64,000 bases of DNA from Phytoseiulus persimilis (taxonomy: Eukaryota; Arthropoda; Arachnida; Mesostigmata; Phytoseiidae): NCBI GenBank assembly GCA_037576195.1, contig CM075101.1, positions 21,390,001 to 21,454,000 of the forward strand. The letters run 5' to 3'. Below, in pieces: positions 22,492-32,352 of the stretch. Each line of letters starts with the position of its first letter. Positions within the stretch are counted from its first letter, which is position 1. The translations under genes were made by a program, and so were the position numbers. The notes under the pieces are model-generated. The model was not told where the DNA came from and searched no databases. It saw only the letters and a list, made by a program, of their open reading frames with translations.

Positions 22492-24169
22492 ATGAATTAT
22501 TCGTTCAGAGCGGGGAGACTTCAGACGGTCGGGCTGCTGAAACGAAACAAGTTCCGGGAGCCTTGTGCGCGGATAGGCACGAAGCAGTTCGAACACTTGG
22601 ATACAGATGAGGGCCAAGGTGAGTGCGGAATCAGGTAGCGGACAATCCGAAACCACATTTTCCGAAATCCTCCGACTCTCCGTATCGTATACTTACTTTT
22701 CCGTGCTACACTGCCGAGATTCTGATTCCAGACAAGAACCTCCGGTGGCAAGAATACCAGTATGAAGAAGAATCATCCGGACCTCTTTATGCTAACCATT
22801 ATCCAACATCAACTTTCCAAAAGAGCCTCCTCGCTGTGGGCTCCTCCATAGCGTCATTGACCGATGTTTACAGGGCCGGTGAGATCTCCGCAGGTATATC
22901 CATGGCTCGCGAGACGATTCTAGAACCGCTGATGCTGATCTGATACCTGATATTCCAGACATGATTGCCTGCTTTGGAGAGGTCACTGGCCAATGTGCCT
23001 TTCAACACATGCTAGGCCAGATGGAAAGCGATGATGAGGGACGTAGAGTTCTCAGTGAAAGACCGCGCATCAATACACAGACGGTGGACTATGATAATTT
23101 GCTTGCAAAACCGAGGAACACTTTGGGATTCGCTTACTCTAATTTCATGAAGACTCACGTGAGTTCAAGATGATTTTCCGGAGATTTCATTTTGTCGGAC
23201 GTTGACGATCTTGAAATTCCAAAATTTCCTGAAGGGCTTAGAATACTCTCCACAGGGGCTGTGTGCAGATGACAGGCCACCTGTCCATTTCGTGGATGAC
23301 GTCAACCTGGCTTACGTCGCTCAACGATATCGTGAAGTTCATGACCTGTTCCATGTCCTGCTTGACATGCCGACCACGATGCTAGGCGAAGTGACCGTCA
23401 AATGGGTTGAAGCGTTTCAGACACGGCTTCCAATGGCCGCTACCGGTGGATTGTTCGGCGCTGTACGACTCAAACCGAAGTACGGATAATCAAATTCGTT
23501 CAAATTATCAAGTATTCCTTACGAGTTGAGGTATCGGACACTCTCTCTCTCGTCGGATTCGTCAGGGTTCAAACGCTCCGCGGAGAACGCCGTGTTTCCA
23601 CACTTTCGGTTCGAAAATTCCGGTTTTCGGGCGATCCTTGAATGAGATGTCCGGTTCCAAAACTCCTCGCGGATAATGGAGCAACTTCTCGCCATACAAC
23701 GAATTTCAAAGTTCAGCCATTCTCATCATCCATAAGTCTCATTGAGGTCAACTCTGAGTAGTGACCATCTTCGGCACGTTCGAGGAATAGTCCCCGAATG
23801 ATCTCGATTTTAGGCACGTCAATAGCGTTTCAACTGAATGCTCGACGCTGGATTGAGACAAAAAACTGTAGATCACATGTGCAGTCTCGGAGTCTGGATT
23901 CCTTGATGATGTCCGTCCGGTGGGCGACCCTTTCTCTTTCCAGTTTCCGTTCAAGTCGCACCACAACTTATCGATGAACTCACTGATCTGGGTCTGTTTT
24001 CGACAGGCATCGACAACTTTACGTAACTACATACTTACCATGGGCGCTCCGGACAGGCTTTGAGTCGAAGCCCTTCATGCCTCTGTATTTCGAAGAACGA
24101 TGGGACCAGGACATAACAGAGTTACGCCAACAGCTACAGATTCCTCCGTTAGATTTGAGTCGAGGATAA
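22492..24169 (+). CDS. COQ4: Ubiquinone biosynthesis protein COQ4, mitochondrial
   Basis: Five exons join with consistent phases: 22492-22618, 22732-22878, 22959-23158, 23256-23479 and 24007-24169, giving 286 residues. The N-terminus MNYSFRAGRLQTVGLLKRNK is Arg-rich, as for a mitochondrial presequence. SSGPLYANHYPTSTFQKSLL, GEVTGQ, ERPRI, HFVDDVNLAYVAQRYREVHD, LFHVLLDMPTTMLGEVTVKW and PLYFEERWDQDITELRQQL follow the family from end to end. The conserved HDxxH...E metal-binding motif is complete (VHDLFH ... LGE). COQ4 is a peripheral inner-membrane protein that organises the CoQ synthome and acts in C1 decarboxylation-hydroxylation of the ring. The fourth donor is a weak GTACGG, but it alone gives the right phase to the last exon (PWALRTGF). 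Confidence 0.93.
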
Positions 24170-25185
24170 ATGACGCATCCCGAGGTCGAAGGATCGTAGG
24201 AAGTGAGTGTTGAGAGGAAAATTAAACGGCCGCAGTGCTGGAGAGCAGCGTGGTGTGTCTCACACGCACGAATTCCTCTCATGTTTTCTATTTACTCATT
24301 GAACCCAACGCTAACAGGCAGTTCTTCCAAATCAATAGCAGTCCTCTCGGAATACAAATCGGAGGAAGGCACTAGGAACTGATGTCGGACTTGAGGTGTT
24401 TCCCATTCCAATTGCTATCATACTAGCAGACCTCGTTTCCCAGAGATGAGAGCGGAATCGTTCCGCTTCATTACTGGTGTCTAGGATTTTGAGTGATGGG
24501 AGCCATGCGTTGTACGAGGTGAACTTCCGACCGTTCCGCTCCCGCTCCAATGTCCCCAATAGTTCTCAGTTGGAATGAGCTAGATCGGGAGAAACTGAGC
24601 CGAATTTCCCGCAGAAAGGGACCATTCTCATCGACGAGGATTCGGGACGATGAGACTAGGTTAGAGATGCGGTGTACACCCACTCGATTGACTTCTGGAC
24701 GATTGACTTGAGAAAATTCTCGATCACCGAGCCAGGTGTTTGGACAGACAATTTGTCAGGCCAAAAAGGAAATTCGGGCAGTGCTACTGTTGGGTCTTTT
24801 CCTTCTCTTCCGAGTTCAGAATTGTCTCGACTGACGCTGGACTAAGCCATCTGCTTGGAGAGAGCAAGTCTCTGGTTGGAAAATACATCGAATCTCAGGA
24901 TGGTGTGTTCAACGTCATCGATGCTGCCGGAGTTTCAGTGGAGTTGACAATCGTAGTTGAGAGATACGGAGCTGAGCAGTGCGCTTGCGTTTCAATGCTC
25001 TCTCACGTCAATGGTTTATTACAAATCCGTTCACTCGGTGATTCTCGCTATCGGTGAGCTTCGGGCGCAGATTCAGGCCCATTCCTCAAGATTTTTCTGG
25101 AGACGGTTCGGGAATTCCGCGGTAACTGGGCCCAATCAGATCGGATGTCTACGGTTGAATCGTGCTCCGCGTCGACGATCAACTC
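24170..25185. other. Region of 1 kb with one PAS-like candidate exon
   Basis: Between COQ4 and the astacin gene. Apart from the plus-strand segment at 24815-25053, listed separately, I see nothing supportable. Confidence 0.4.
24815..25053 (+). CDS. Candidate orphan exon, PAS-domain-like
   Basis: A pyrimidine tract (TCTTTTCCTTCTCTTCCGAG) precedes an open stretch that ends at a GTGAGC donor after 25053. The translation contains RIVSTDAGLSHLLGESKSL, VGKYI and, after a Gly-Val-Phe turn, VELTIVVERYGAEQCACVS. This pattern of a hydrophobic start, LLGxxxxxxVGK and a late Cys-rich strand resembles a PAS domain such as those of PAS kinase. No partner exons were found nearby, so it may be a pseudogene fragment or a chance frame. 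Confidence 0.25.
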
Positions 25186-26231
25186 CTAGCACTTATAGAG
25201 TTTTTCCAGACGCTCAACGTCGCTGTCACTGAGTCCCTTCTTATGGTGCACCTCGGTCAAGGTGTCTCCGTTCAGCTTCGTCATCGAAGGCTTGCCTTTG
25301 TTCTTGGAGAATGACTTCGACCCGTAGAGCATAATAGAGTCATAGCTGAAGGAGTTGATCAACCTGTGGGAATATTGAATGCGATGATGATGATCGAGAT
25401 CTGTCCTCCAAGTTATTCACGAGATGATCCATGAGTCCATGACATGGAAACGGAACGGAAAGTTGTTCTCACCGATTTTCAGTGGGGGACTTCTTCCGGA
25501 ACTGGTTGCTGTATTGTGGATCAATATTATCCATATGAACCCGTATGTATTGATCCCTGTCGGATCGGTTGTGCTCGTGATGAAACCCGAGTGCATGCGT
25601 CAATTCATGTACGACGACTCCGAATGAATCGCAACCTAGTGGGAAATTTGGGGTAATATCAATGGAGCGTTGACAAATGCCGAATACACCGGTGCAGCAG
25701 TCATGGATTCACCTTTCCCGATGGACACTAGTTGCTGACCGCCTTGGCGGCCAACGAAGCTATGGCAACCTTTTCCTTTCGAAATGAGGATGTAGTCTTG
25801 ATCGCCAGCTCGAGGTTTGAATTGGATGCATCTGGCACGACTCTGTATGTGCTTCATCGCTTCTCGGATCAGTGGCTCCTTCGACTGTAGACTCGAGTCA
25901 ATCACGTAAGGAACGATGCCCCTCGGCCAACGCCTATTTCAGTCGTGATCGCTGCTTTAGTCGATTGCTTCACCTTGATTATCTCAAGAACAGGAAAGAG
26001 GAGAGGCGGTTACTTGGAGTCAGCGGTTATGGCGTTGTATGGCATCAATACTTCATCGGGAATGATATCCCCTTCTATGAGGTTTCTATTCTCCATAGGG
26101 AACAGTTCGTTGAATGCTTCGAGAATCCTCTCCTGGATGTCCTCGTACAGAGCGTCCGTGCTCCTTGCGGCGAAAAGTGCCAACATGAGAAGAAGGTGTG
26201 ACCTGTCGAACGAGCGGTGACGCAATGCCAT
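25186..26231 (-). CDS. Astacin-family (M12A) secreted zinc metalloprotease
   Basis: Four exons on the minus strand, 26231-26014, 25933-25713, 25635-25473 and 25363-25186, join in phases 2, 1 and 2 and give 259 residues. Residues 1-27 look like a signal peptide (LLLMLALFAARSTDA). A short propeptide follows. The catalytic domain starts near RWPRGIVPYVID. The zinc site HELTHALGFHHEH is complete, followed by RSDRDQYIRVHMDNI. The Met-turn reads SIMLYG rather than the usual SxMHY, so the Tyr switch is kept but the His is replaced by Leu. The protein ends at LYKC with no EGF, CUB or ShK domain. It should be an extracellular protease, for example digestive, moulting or salivary. The substrate cannot be read from sequence. 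Confidence 0.92.
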
Positions 26232-28190
26232 CAGTGTGTATGCACAGAAACAGACAGAATGAGCCCATATCAGTTACTCACATTTCGGAAGCTGCTGAAG
26301 ATGATTTGTGGTATCGTGACTTATATATGGTCAGTCATCAAAATAATTGGAACTTCTCCAAAATGGAGCATCTGGGCTGAATTCCGGGAATCTATGCGGG
26401 CTGCCGACGTCGCTCTGACAGGTCTACGCCGCACACGAATTCGCGAAAAATGGAACGGGTTCGGCTCCTCCTCCGTTCTCTAGAAGCTTTGTTCTCCCAG
26501 TAACATCAGTTTATGTGATAAACGACTTATCGATGTTCTGACCGCTTAAGCACGCGACTCCGCCGGCCTGATCTGGTTCGCTTCGGACATCGGGGAGTCA
26601 CAATCCACAGAAGATGCCTTGGACGGCGCTGCAGAGGTCAGGAAACCATAGTCTAACTCGTGGGCCACACTACGACTGATGCGTCGTGGCCCCCCCGGAG
26701 AGTCGCGGCCCTCCAAGGCTCTTTATGGTTCCATATCCTCCGGCCTGTGGCGGTTTTTTGTACGGGCCCCCGACTCTGCCTCGCACTCCATGAGCTGATG
26801 CTTGATTCGATCGTCCTATGAATCACCTATGGGCTGTGTCATAGCAGCATCATCTGATACCATCCGTTTCCGCAGTCAATCACCACGAACGCCTCTTTAT
26901 TGTAACTCTCGCTCAAAATCTGAACCTATGTCTCGATTTCCATCCCTATCTAGGTGTTCCTGTCCCCTCAATGAGAGCTCTGCTTGCAGTCGTGATAGTC
27001 CGTTACTGACTCGGATATTGAGGAGAACAGACCGGAATGGCGAATCGAATGCGGTAGTGCCCGCGAATGAGAGACTCGGATGCAGGAGATCCTCGCGCAT
27101 GAGAGACAGTTTGGAATTCCCGATCGCAAGCTCGTGCAGTATCATGCAAGAGTACACCACACGAAGGGGACTCGTATCTACGAGGGGAGTCGCTATCGAA
27201 GTAAGCTCCCGTTTCCCTCCGCCAGTTAACCTCAGATTGAGCGCCAAGGTAAGGAGGAACAGACGGCCACGGGAGACACTTTCCAACTTCCGTGGTGGTG
27301 TCTGATGGGCACATCCATCTGTGGAGGATCGAGTCAGGGTATCCAAGACTCAAGCAAGAGTCGCTCGCTCCTCAAGACGCCGAATCGCAAGGAATATCCG
27401 GAACTAATAGCCTGGGAATTGTATTACCCTGAAATTCCGCAGAAAACGAACCTATTTCCCTCGTTTCCCTCCCAAAAAACCGCGTAAGATGAGATCGTTA
27501 CCTGCCGAGTTCGCTACCTGATGAGCTCGCTCTCTGACGTGCTAGTTATCCGATTGTTCCATTATCCGACGAATTCGTTATCAGCTGCGGTTTTCTTCAG
27601 AGGAAAGAAAAGAAAAGGGTTCGGTATCTGCGGGATTCTAGGATGACTGTTCATGATGGTTCGGGTACTGGTCGAACTAAGAAACTGATTCATGCACGAG
27701 TCGAAACACTCGGAAAACTCAGTTTCCATGCTCTAACGACTCACTCCGCACGAGGGACTGGATGTAGGACACCGTTCTCATCTTCCTGAGAATTCGACTG
27801 TTAGCGGAACTTCAGCAGTCGAAAAGTGACGTGACCGCAGCCGCACTTCAGCGGGAGTCCAAATAGTCTTACTACCTTATTCCAAGTATATTCTGTGACC
27901 CTGAGATCCCACTCGGGGAGGAACCGATATTTCCACGAGGAATCCAGTGGACAAAGACATTTCTTGAAGTACTTCCTGGTCCGAGGGTTTTTAGGATGCA
28001 TTAGGGCGGAAAGAATATCCAACAATGACGTTCAACAGAGAGAATAGACGGAGCGCTGAAGAAGATCACCAGCAAGAAGACAACCCAGTCCTATGTCAAC
28101 ATGTATCGAACGACTCCGAATCGGTGGCAGCTCTAGCTACGGATTTCTGCACCTAGACCCTCACGAGCTGCGCCCGGCTGAGGCGACTAC
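26232..28190. other. Intergenic, 2 kb
   Basis: No supported gene. A short GC-rich hairpin (GGGCCAC ... GTGGCCC) lies near 26660-26692. Minus-strand frames around 26897-27346 show no recognised motif. Confidence 0.4.
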
Positions 28191-28193
28191 TCT

Positions 28194-29066
28194 CTACAGT
28201 ACGTGCTCGACAATATACTTCAAAGCGTAGAACATCTGTTCGGCGTAGGCTGGTAGTGTGTATCCAGTGGCGGAAGCATAACACCTCGTAATAGCGTTAA
28301 TGAAGTCGTTCGTTTGCGCGCGGTTCATGCAGACACGAACCGTACCATGGCGTATGCACTTGGCTCGACGCAAGGAATCGTCCAGCAACACGCTGGTTAT
28401 GTGTTCGGTGAGTTGAGCGTACCGCGTAGCGTTTCTGGTTACGACTTTTGGGAGGTGATTGGGCAAATCGCCCAGGAAATTGAAGCAAACAGCTGCTATG
28501 TAGCAGAAAGAACGCAGCAGGTAGTGGAATGTTTTCCAGTCCGGTTTATGCTGTACGTAGAGCTTTGCACCACATTTGCTGAACATCGAGCTCACCCGGG
28601 CGGTTTCTTGAGCCATCAACACTGGATTCATTTTGTTAACTCCGAGACATGGATGGTATTTGGTGTCGGCATTGGTTGATGTGAACTTTTGTCCCGCAAC
28701 GAGCCAAAGGCCGAATGAACACGTCGTAAATGCGTGGTAAAGTACAGTAGTCCTCATCGTAATCTCCACAGGAAGCGAAAAGAGAGAAATGAAGCTCTGA
28801 GAAGTCGCTGATGTTCCCTCAGCTATCTCTGCCGTTAGCGGCTGAAAGACATCCATGTGGACACAGCAGATCGTTATGTAGCCTTGAGTCCCCTCCTCTC
28901 CACGGACGAAAAGCTTGATGAAAAGCAGACCGTTCTCGTCCAGAAGTACGCCGATTTGCTTGATTTGATTCGTTCGCCTTCGATGGTTCAGAGCCAAACC
29001 TGCTCTTCCGTTGAACAGGAAACGGAATTCCTCCTCTCGGAAGAGCCCAAAACAATCGTCCCTCGC
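28194..29066 (-). pseudogene. Open frame of 290 codons without start codon, unidentified (possible integrated viral gene relic)
   Basis: The frame is open from just after a TGA (29069-29067) to a stop at 28194 and has no ATG near its beginning; the first ATG lies about 65 codons in. The predicted product is helix-rich, without signal peptide or long membrane span, and has normal amino-acid usage over its whole length. I do not recognise it. A start-less, intronless frame of this size next to transposons is the form endogenous copies of RNA-virus genes often take, so that is one possibility. A decayed host retrocopy or a large internal exon are others. The mariner element begins about 320 bp to the right. 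Confidence 0.4.
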
Positions 29067-29388
29067 TCATTCGCGCCTCGTCATTAGCGACCACGCTTAT
29101 TCGCGGTTCTTGAAGATGGGGACACTCAGCCCGGATGGATGAACCAGGTCGCTGGGACCCTGCTCGAAACTTCAGGATGCTTGCTTCGTTTCGGAATCCC
29201 CCGAGCAACGCAGCTATTCGCCTCAGCAGTTATGGTAGCCACACACTGACTCAGAAAAAAAATATAACTTGTCCCACTTTGGCCTCTGAAAATCAACGAA
29301 CGAAGGGGCGGGTCGTTCTGAACGACGTCACATCGCTAAGCTGGACTCTTCCGGAGTACAACGAAGAGAAAAATTGTCTTTGTTTGTA

Positions 29389-30672
29389 TTAGGTAAGTCA
29401 AAAAGTTCGTAGCGTTTTTTACCTATTTTTCAAGAGCCGAATTCCTGTACACAAGAGTCTTTTTATTGAATGATATATTGGCCGTTTTGTTCTATGACCT
29501 TCGCCCATCGGTCAGGTAAATCGAAGATTCCCTTCTCCCAGAACTTGGTTTCCTTCTTTCCAAAAAACTGATTGAGGTGATTTTTTATACCCTCCAAAGA
29601 TTCGAATATTTCTCCATCAAGAGAGTTTTGAAGAGACCGGAACAAGTGATGGTCTGACGGTGCAAGGTCGGGACTATAAGCTGGGTGTGGCAGCACATCC
29701 CAGTCAAACTCCGCCAATTTCTGCCGAGAGCGCAAACTTACGTGGGGTCTCGCATTATCATGTTGAAAAACGACGCCCCATCTGTTCGCCAATTCTGGGC
29801 GCTTTGTTGCTACTGCGGTCTTCAAATCCTCAAGCTGCCTGCAGTAGACTTCGGTGGTGATGGTCTGACCCGGCGGGAGCAGCTCGAAAAACACAACGCC
29901 CTTGCAGTCCCACCAACAGCTCAGCATCACTTTTTTTTGATGAATTTCGGGTTTGGGGACGGCTGCGGCCCGTGAACCTTTGGGGACCCAGCTTTTTCTT
30001 TGCGTAGCGTTCCTGTAGAGTATCCACTTTTCATCGCCGGTTATCAGTCTCTTCAGAAATGGTTCATTGGCATTCTTCCGGAGAAGAGTGTGGCTTGTAT
30101 CCACACGTCTTTCGAGCTGGCGATCGGTGAGGTCATGAGGCAGCCAGATATTCCTCTTGTTTCAGAAGCCAGCTTGATGGAGGCGATTCCAAACGGTTCC
30201 ATGAGAAACTCCCGTCGAGTCTTCAATTTCTCTGATGGTCAGGCCGGGGTTTGAAGTTACCAGGCTAATGATTTCATCGGGTTCCACAACTTGTGGTCGT
30301 CCTGATCTGGGCTCATCTTCAAGATTAAAGTTTTCAGCCTTGAAACGGGTAAACCACTTTCTAACCGTAGAACTTTGAAGAGCATTCTCCCCGTAAACTG
30401 CAGATATTCTTCGAGTGGTCTTCGCTGCATTCAAGCCTTCGCGGTAGCAGAACAACATTATGTGTCGAAAATGCTGCTTTTGGTCCTCCATCGCAAATTC
30501 TTCCTGATTTTACGAACTCGACGATAAAGTCTGAAACGATACACCGGTAGGAACTCTAGAGCCCGCCTAAGAACGTAAACGAACAACCACTGTAGTAGGC
30601 GGCTCTTGTGCGGAGCGCGGGAATTTCAAAAATGTCGGATCAAAAACGCTACGAACTTTTTGACTTACCTAA
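29389..30672 (-). mobile_element. Mariner DNA transposon, almost intact (1284 bp)
   Basis: Perfect 31-bp inverted terminal repeats (29389-29419 and 30642-30672, starting TTAGGTAAGTCAAAAAGTTC) are flanked by TA on both sides (29387-29388 and 30673-30674). Length, repeat size and TA duplication are standard for mariner. The lack of any mismatch between the repeats indicates a recent insertion. Confidence 0.93.
29463..30491 (-). pseudogene. Mariner transposase with one in-frame stop
   Basis: A 343-codon frame from the ATG at 30491 to the stop at 29463 is interrupted only by TGA at 30164-30162, directly after RLHQAGF. The N-terminus has the paired helix-turn-helix region (CYREGLNAAKTTRRI ... STVRKWFTRF, EDEPRSGRPQ). 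The catalytic triad is D,D34D: GDEKWILY, HDNARPH and, 34 residues later, the Asp of YSPDLAPSDHHLF. The transposase normally cuts and pastes the element at TA sites. This copy should be inactive unless the stop is read through. Confidence 0.9.
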
Positions 30673-31396
30673 TATTATGCGAGCATCTGAGGCCCACGAA
30701 GTAGGTTTGACCCGCGAGCATCTCGCGCATGAAAGCAGGATCATCGAGGAGGCGCACAGTCGAATTAGTGAGTGGATCCCGAACCTCCTCCGTGCCTCCA
30801 GCTCCCTCAACGCCGTCGATGCAGCCATTGCTCCCTGCAGAGACGCCCTCAGCCATATTGAGAGAGCACACAGGCCAATCACGATGTTCTCCGAGGAGGG
30901 TACGTGGCACCGAGCCGCGCAAGATACCTTGGTTTTTTCCGACAGCCATCGGAACTAAATCTTCATTTCAGATGAGGATTAGCTGAAGTTCTCATTCGTT
31001 CACGAAGCTCCCTCGTCTCTCCCAATAATGATGCGGCTCGACTACTTGCGGTCGCCAATGTATGGGTTGGATGCAAAAGTTCTGGGCCCCTAATTTTAAT
31101 CGCTCATAACTCCGCTCCCAGGAGGCACAGAAAGATAATAAAATACAAGAAATGCGCGGAATTCAGTCAGCTTTCAGATGGAATTTTTGAAAAAGCACTG
31201 TGCTCACAGGAGGGATTTTACTGAAAGAGTCGAAATTCGAGAAATCGCGATTTTTCAATTCCGGTGAAACCAATATTATGACCCCTGTTTTCTCTTCGGA
31301 ATTAAAAAGTTCGTCAAAAAATAGGCGGTTAAAAAAAATTGGGCATTTTCGCCACGGCAAAGCGGAGTTATCGGCTACCGAAGATTCGATTTTTTT

Positions 31397-32184
31397 GTGA
31401 TTGTTTGATGACGTTTTCTCCGCCAATTGAACGGTCTCATGAGTGGGAAACGCTGGAATTTCCCTTGAAACGCTCAGAAGCCTCTTGGAACAGCTTCTCA
31501 ACACTTTTCATCGTTGTCCGCCTTGCGAGAAGAGACCTCTCGCAAGATCGTCGGTTGTAATCGACGGATTTCCGTTGAGGAAGGCAACCGAGTCGTCGTC
31601 ACTCAGTTCGACAGGTCGGCCTGATCGTGGCTCATCGTTCAGGTCCTGATTGCCGTCTCGGAACTTGGCGAATCACCTATTTACTGTGGAGAGAGGCGGA
31701 GTGGCTTCACGGAACACGGGTTCTATTTGACGCTTCGTCTCCGCAGCTGAATTCCCCTTGAGGAACTCGTAGAGCATTGCGCTCCGGATCAGTTGATCTC
31801 GGTTGGCCATCCCGCAATGATGGCTGGAGTTTTTGAAACTGTCACAAACTTCACGGGGAACAAAGAAGATCAGCTGCTGCAATGAGCGCGTTGGAAGAAC
31901 CTGTTGGTCGTCGAACGAGTGGAACGATACTGAAAATGGAGTCCCAATATCTCTCGTTCCCAGCGTCGCTCCTCGTCGCCTAACATTCGAGAACGTGACA
32001 TATTGTGAGAAAGCCAGCAAGTTCTCTCTGCCGGAGCAATCGAAGACATCGTCCCAGAGGGAAGACGATCACTCTGTGTTGAGAAAACATTTTCAAGAGG
32101 CTTCTGAGCGTTTCAAGGGAAGTTCCAGCCTATGCCACTCATGAGACCGTTTAATTGGCGGAAAAAAGGTCATCAAACAATCAC
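31397..32184 (-). mobile_element. Decayed mariner-like element with 108-bp inverted repeats
   Basis: The segments 31397-31504 and 32076-32184 are imperfect inverted copies of each other (roughly 85% by eye). Between them, on the minus strand from 31810 to about 31517, is the N-terminal mariner helix-turn-helix region (LLYEF-type start, EDEPRSGRP-type end read here as NDEPRSGRPVEL), broken by a stop at 31673. The catalytic domain is absent. It belongs to a different mariner lineage from the intact copy 0.7 kb away. Confidence 0.65.
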
Positions 32185-32261
32185 TACTAGGTAAGACATC
32201 GGACCCGTCTTGTTCAGAACCTCGACATGGGGCGTTCCCCAGGAGGAGATATCGCGAGGCC

Positions 32262-32352
32262 TTGAACAAAACCAAAAATTCGCCATTCGCGGAAATTCGT
32301 TACTCGCGGAATGTCTCGAAACCCATCGACCGCGGATAACGAGGGACCTTGT
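32262..32352 (-). repeat. Possible pogo/Tigger-like MITE end
   Basis: On the minus strand the segment reads GTCCCTCGTTATCCGCGG ... TTCCGCGAGTAACGAATTTCC, the style of termini in pogo-like MITEs. A similar phrase (GTCCCTCGCTCATTCGCG) occurs at about 29059-29076. No full element was delimited. Confidence 0.25.

Noticed and set aside
26802-27305. 167-codon plus-strand frame rich in Ser and Arg
   Set aside because: Low-information composition and competing open frames on the minus strand; no family resemblance on either strand.
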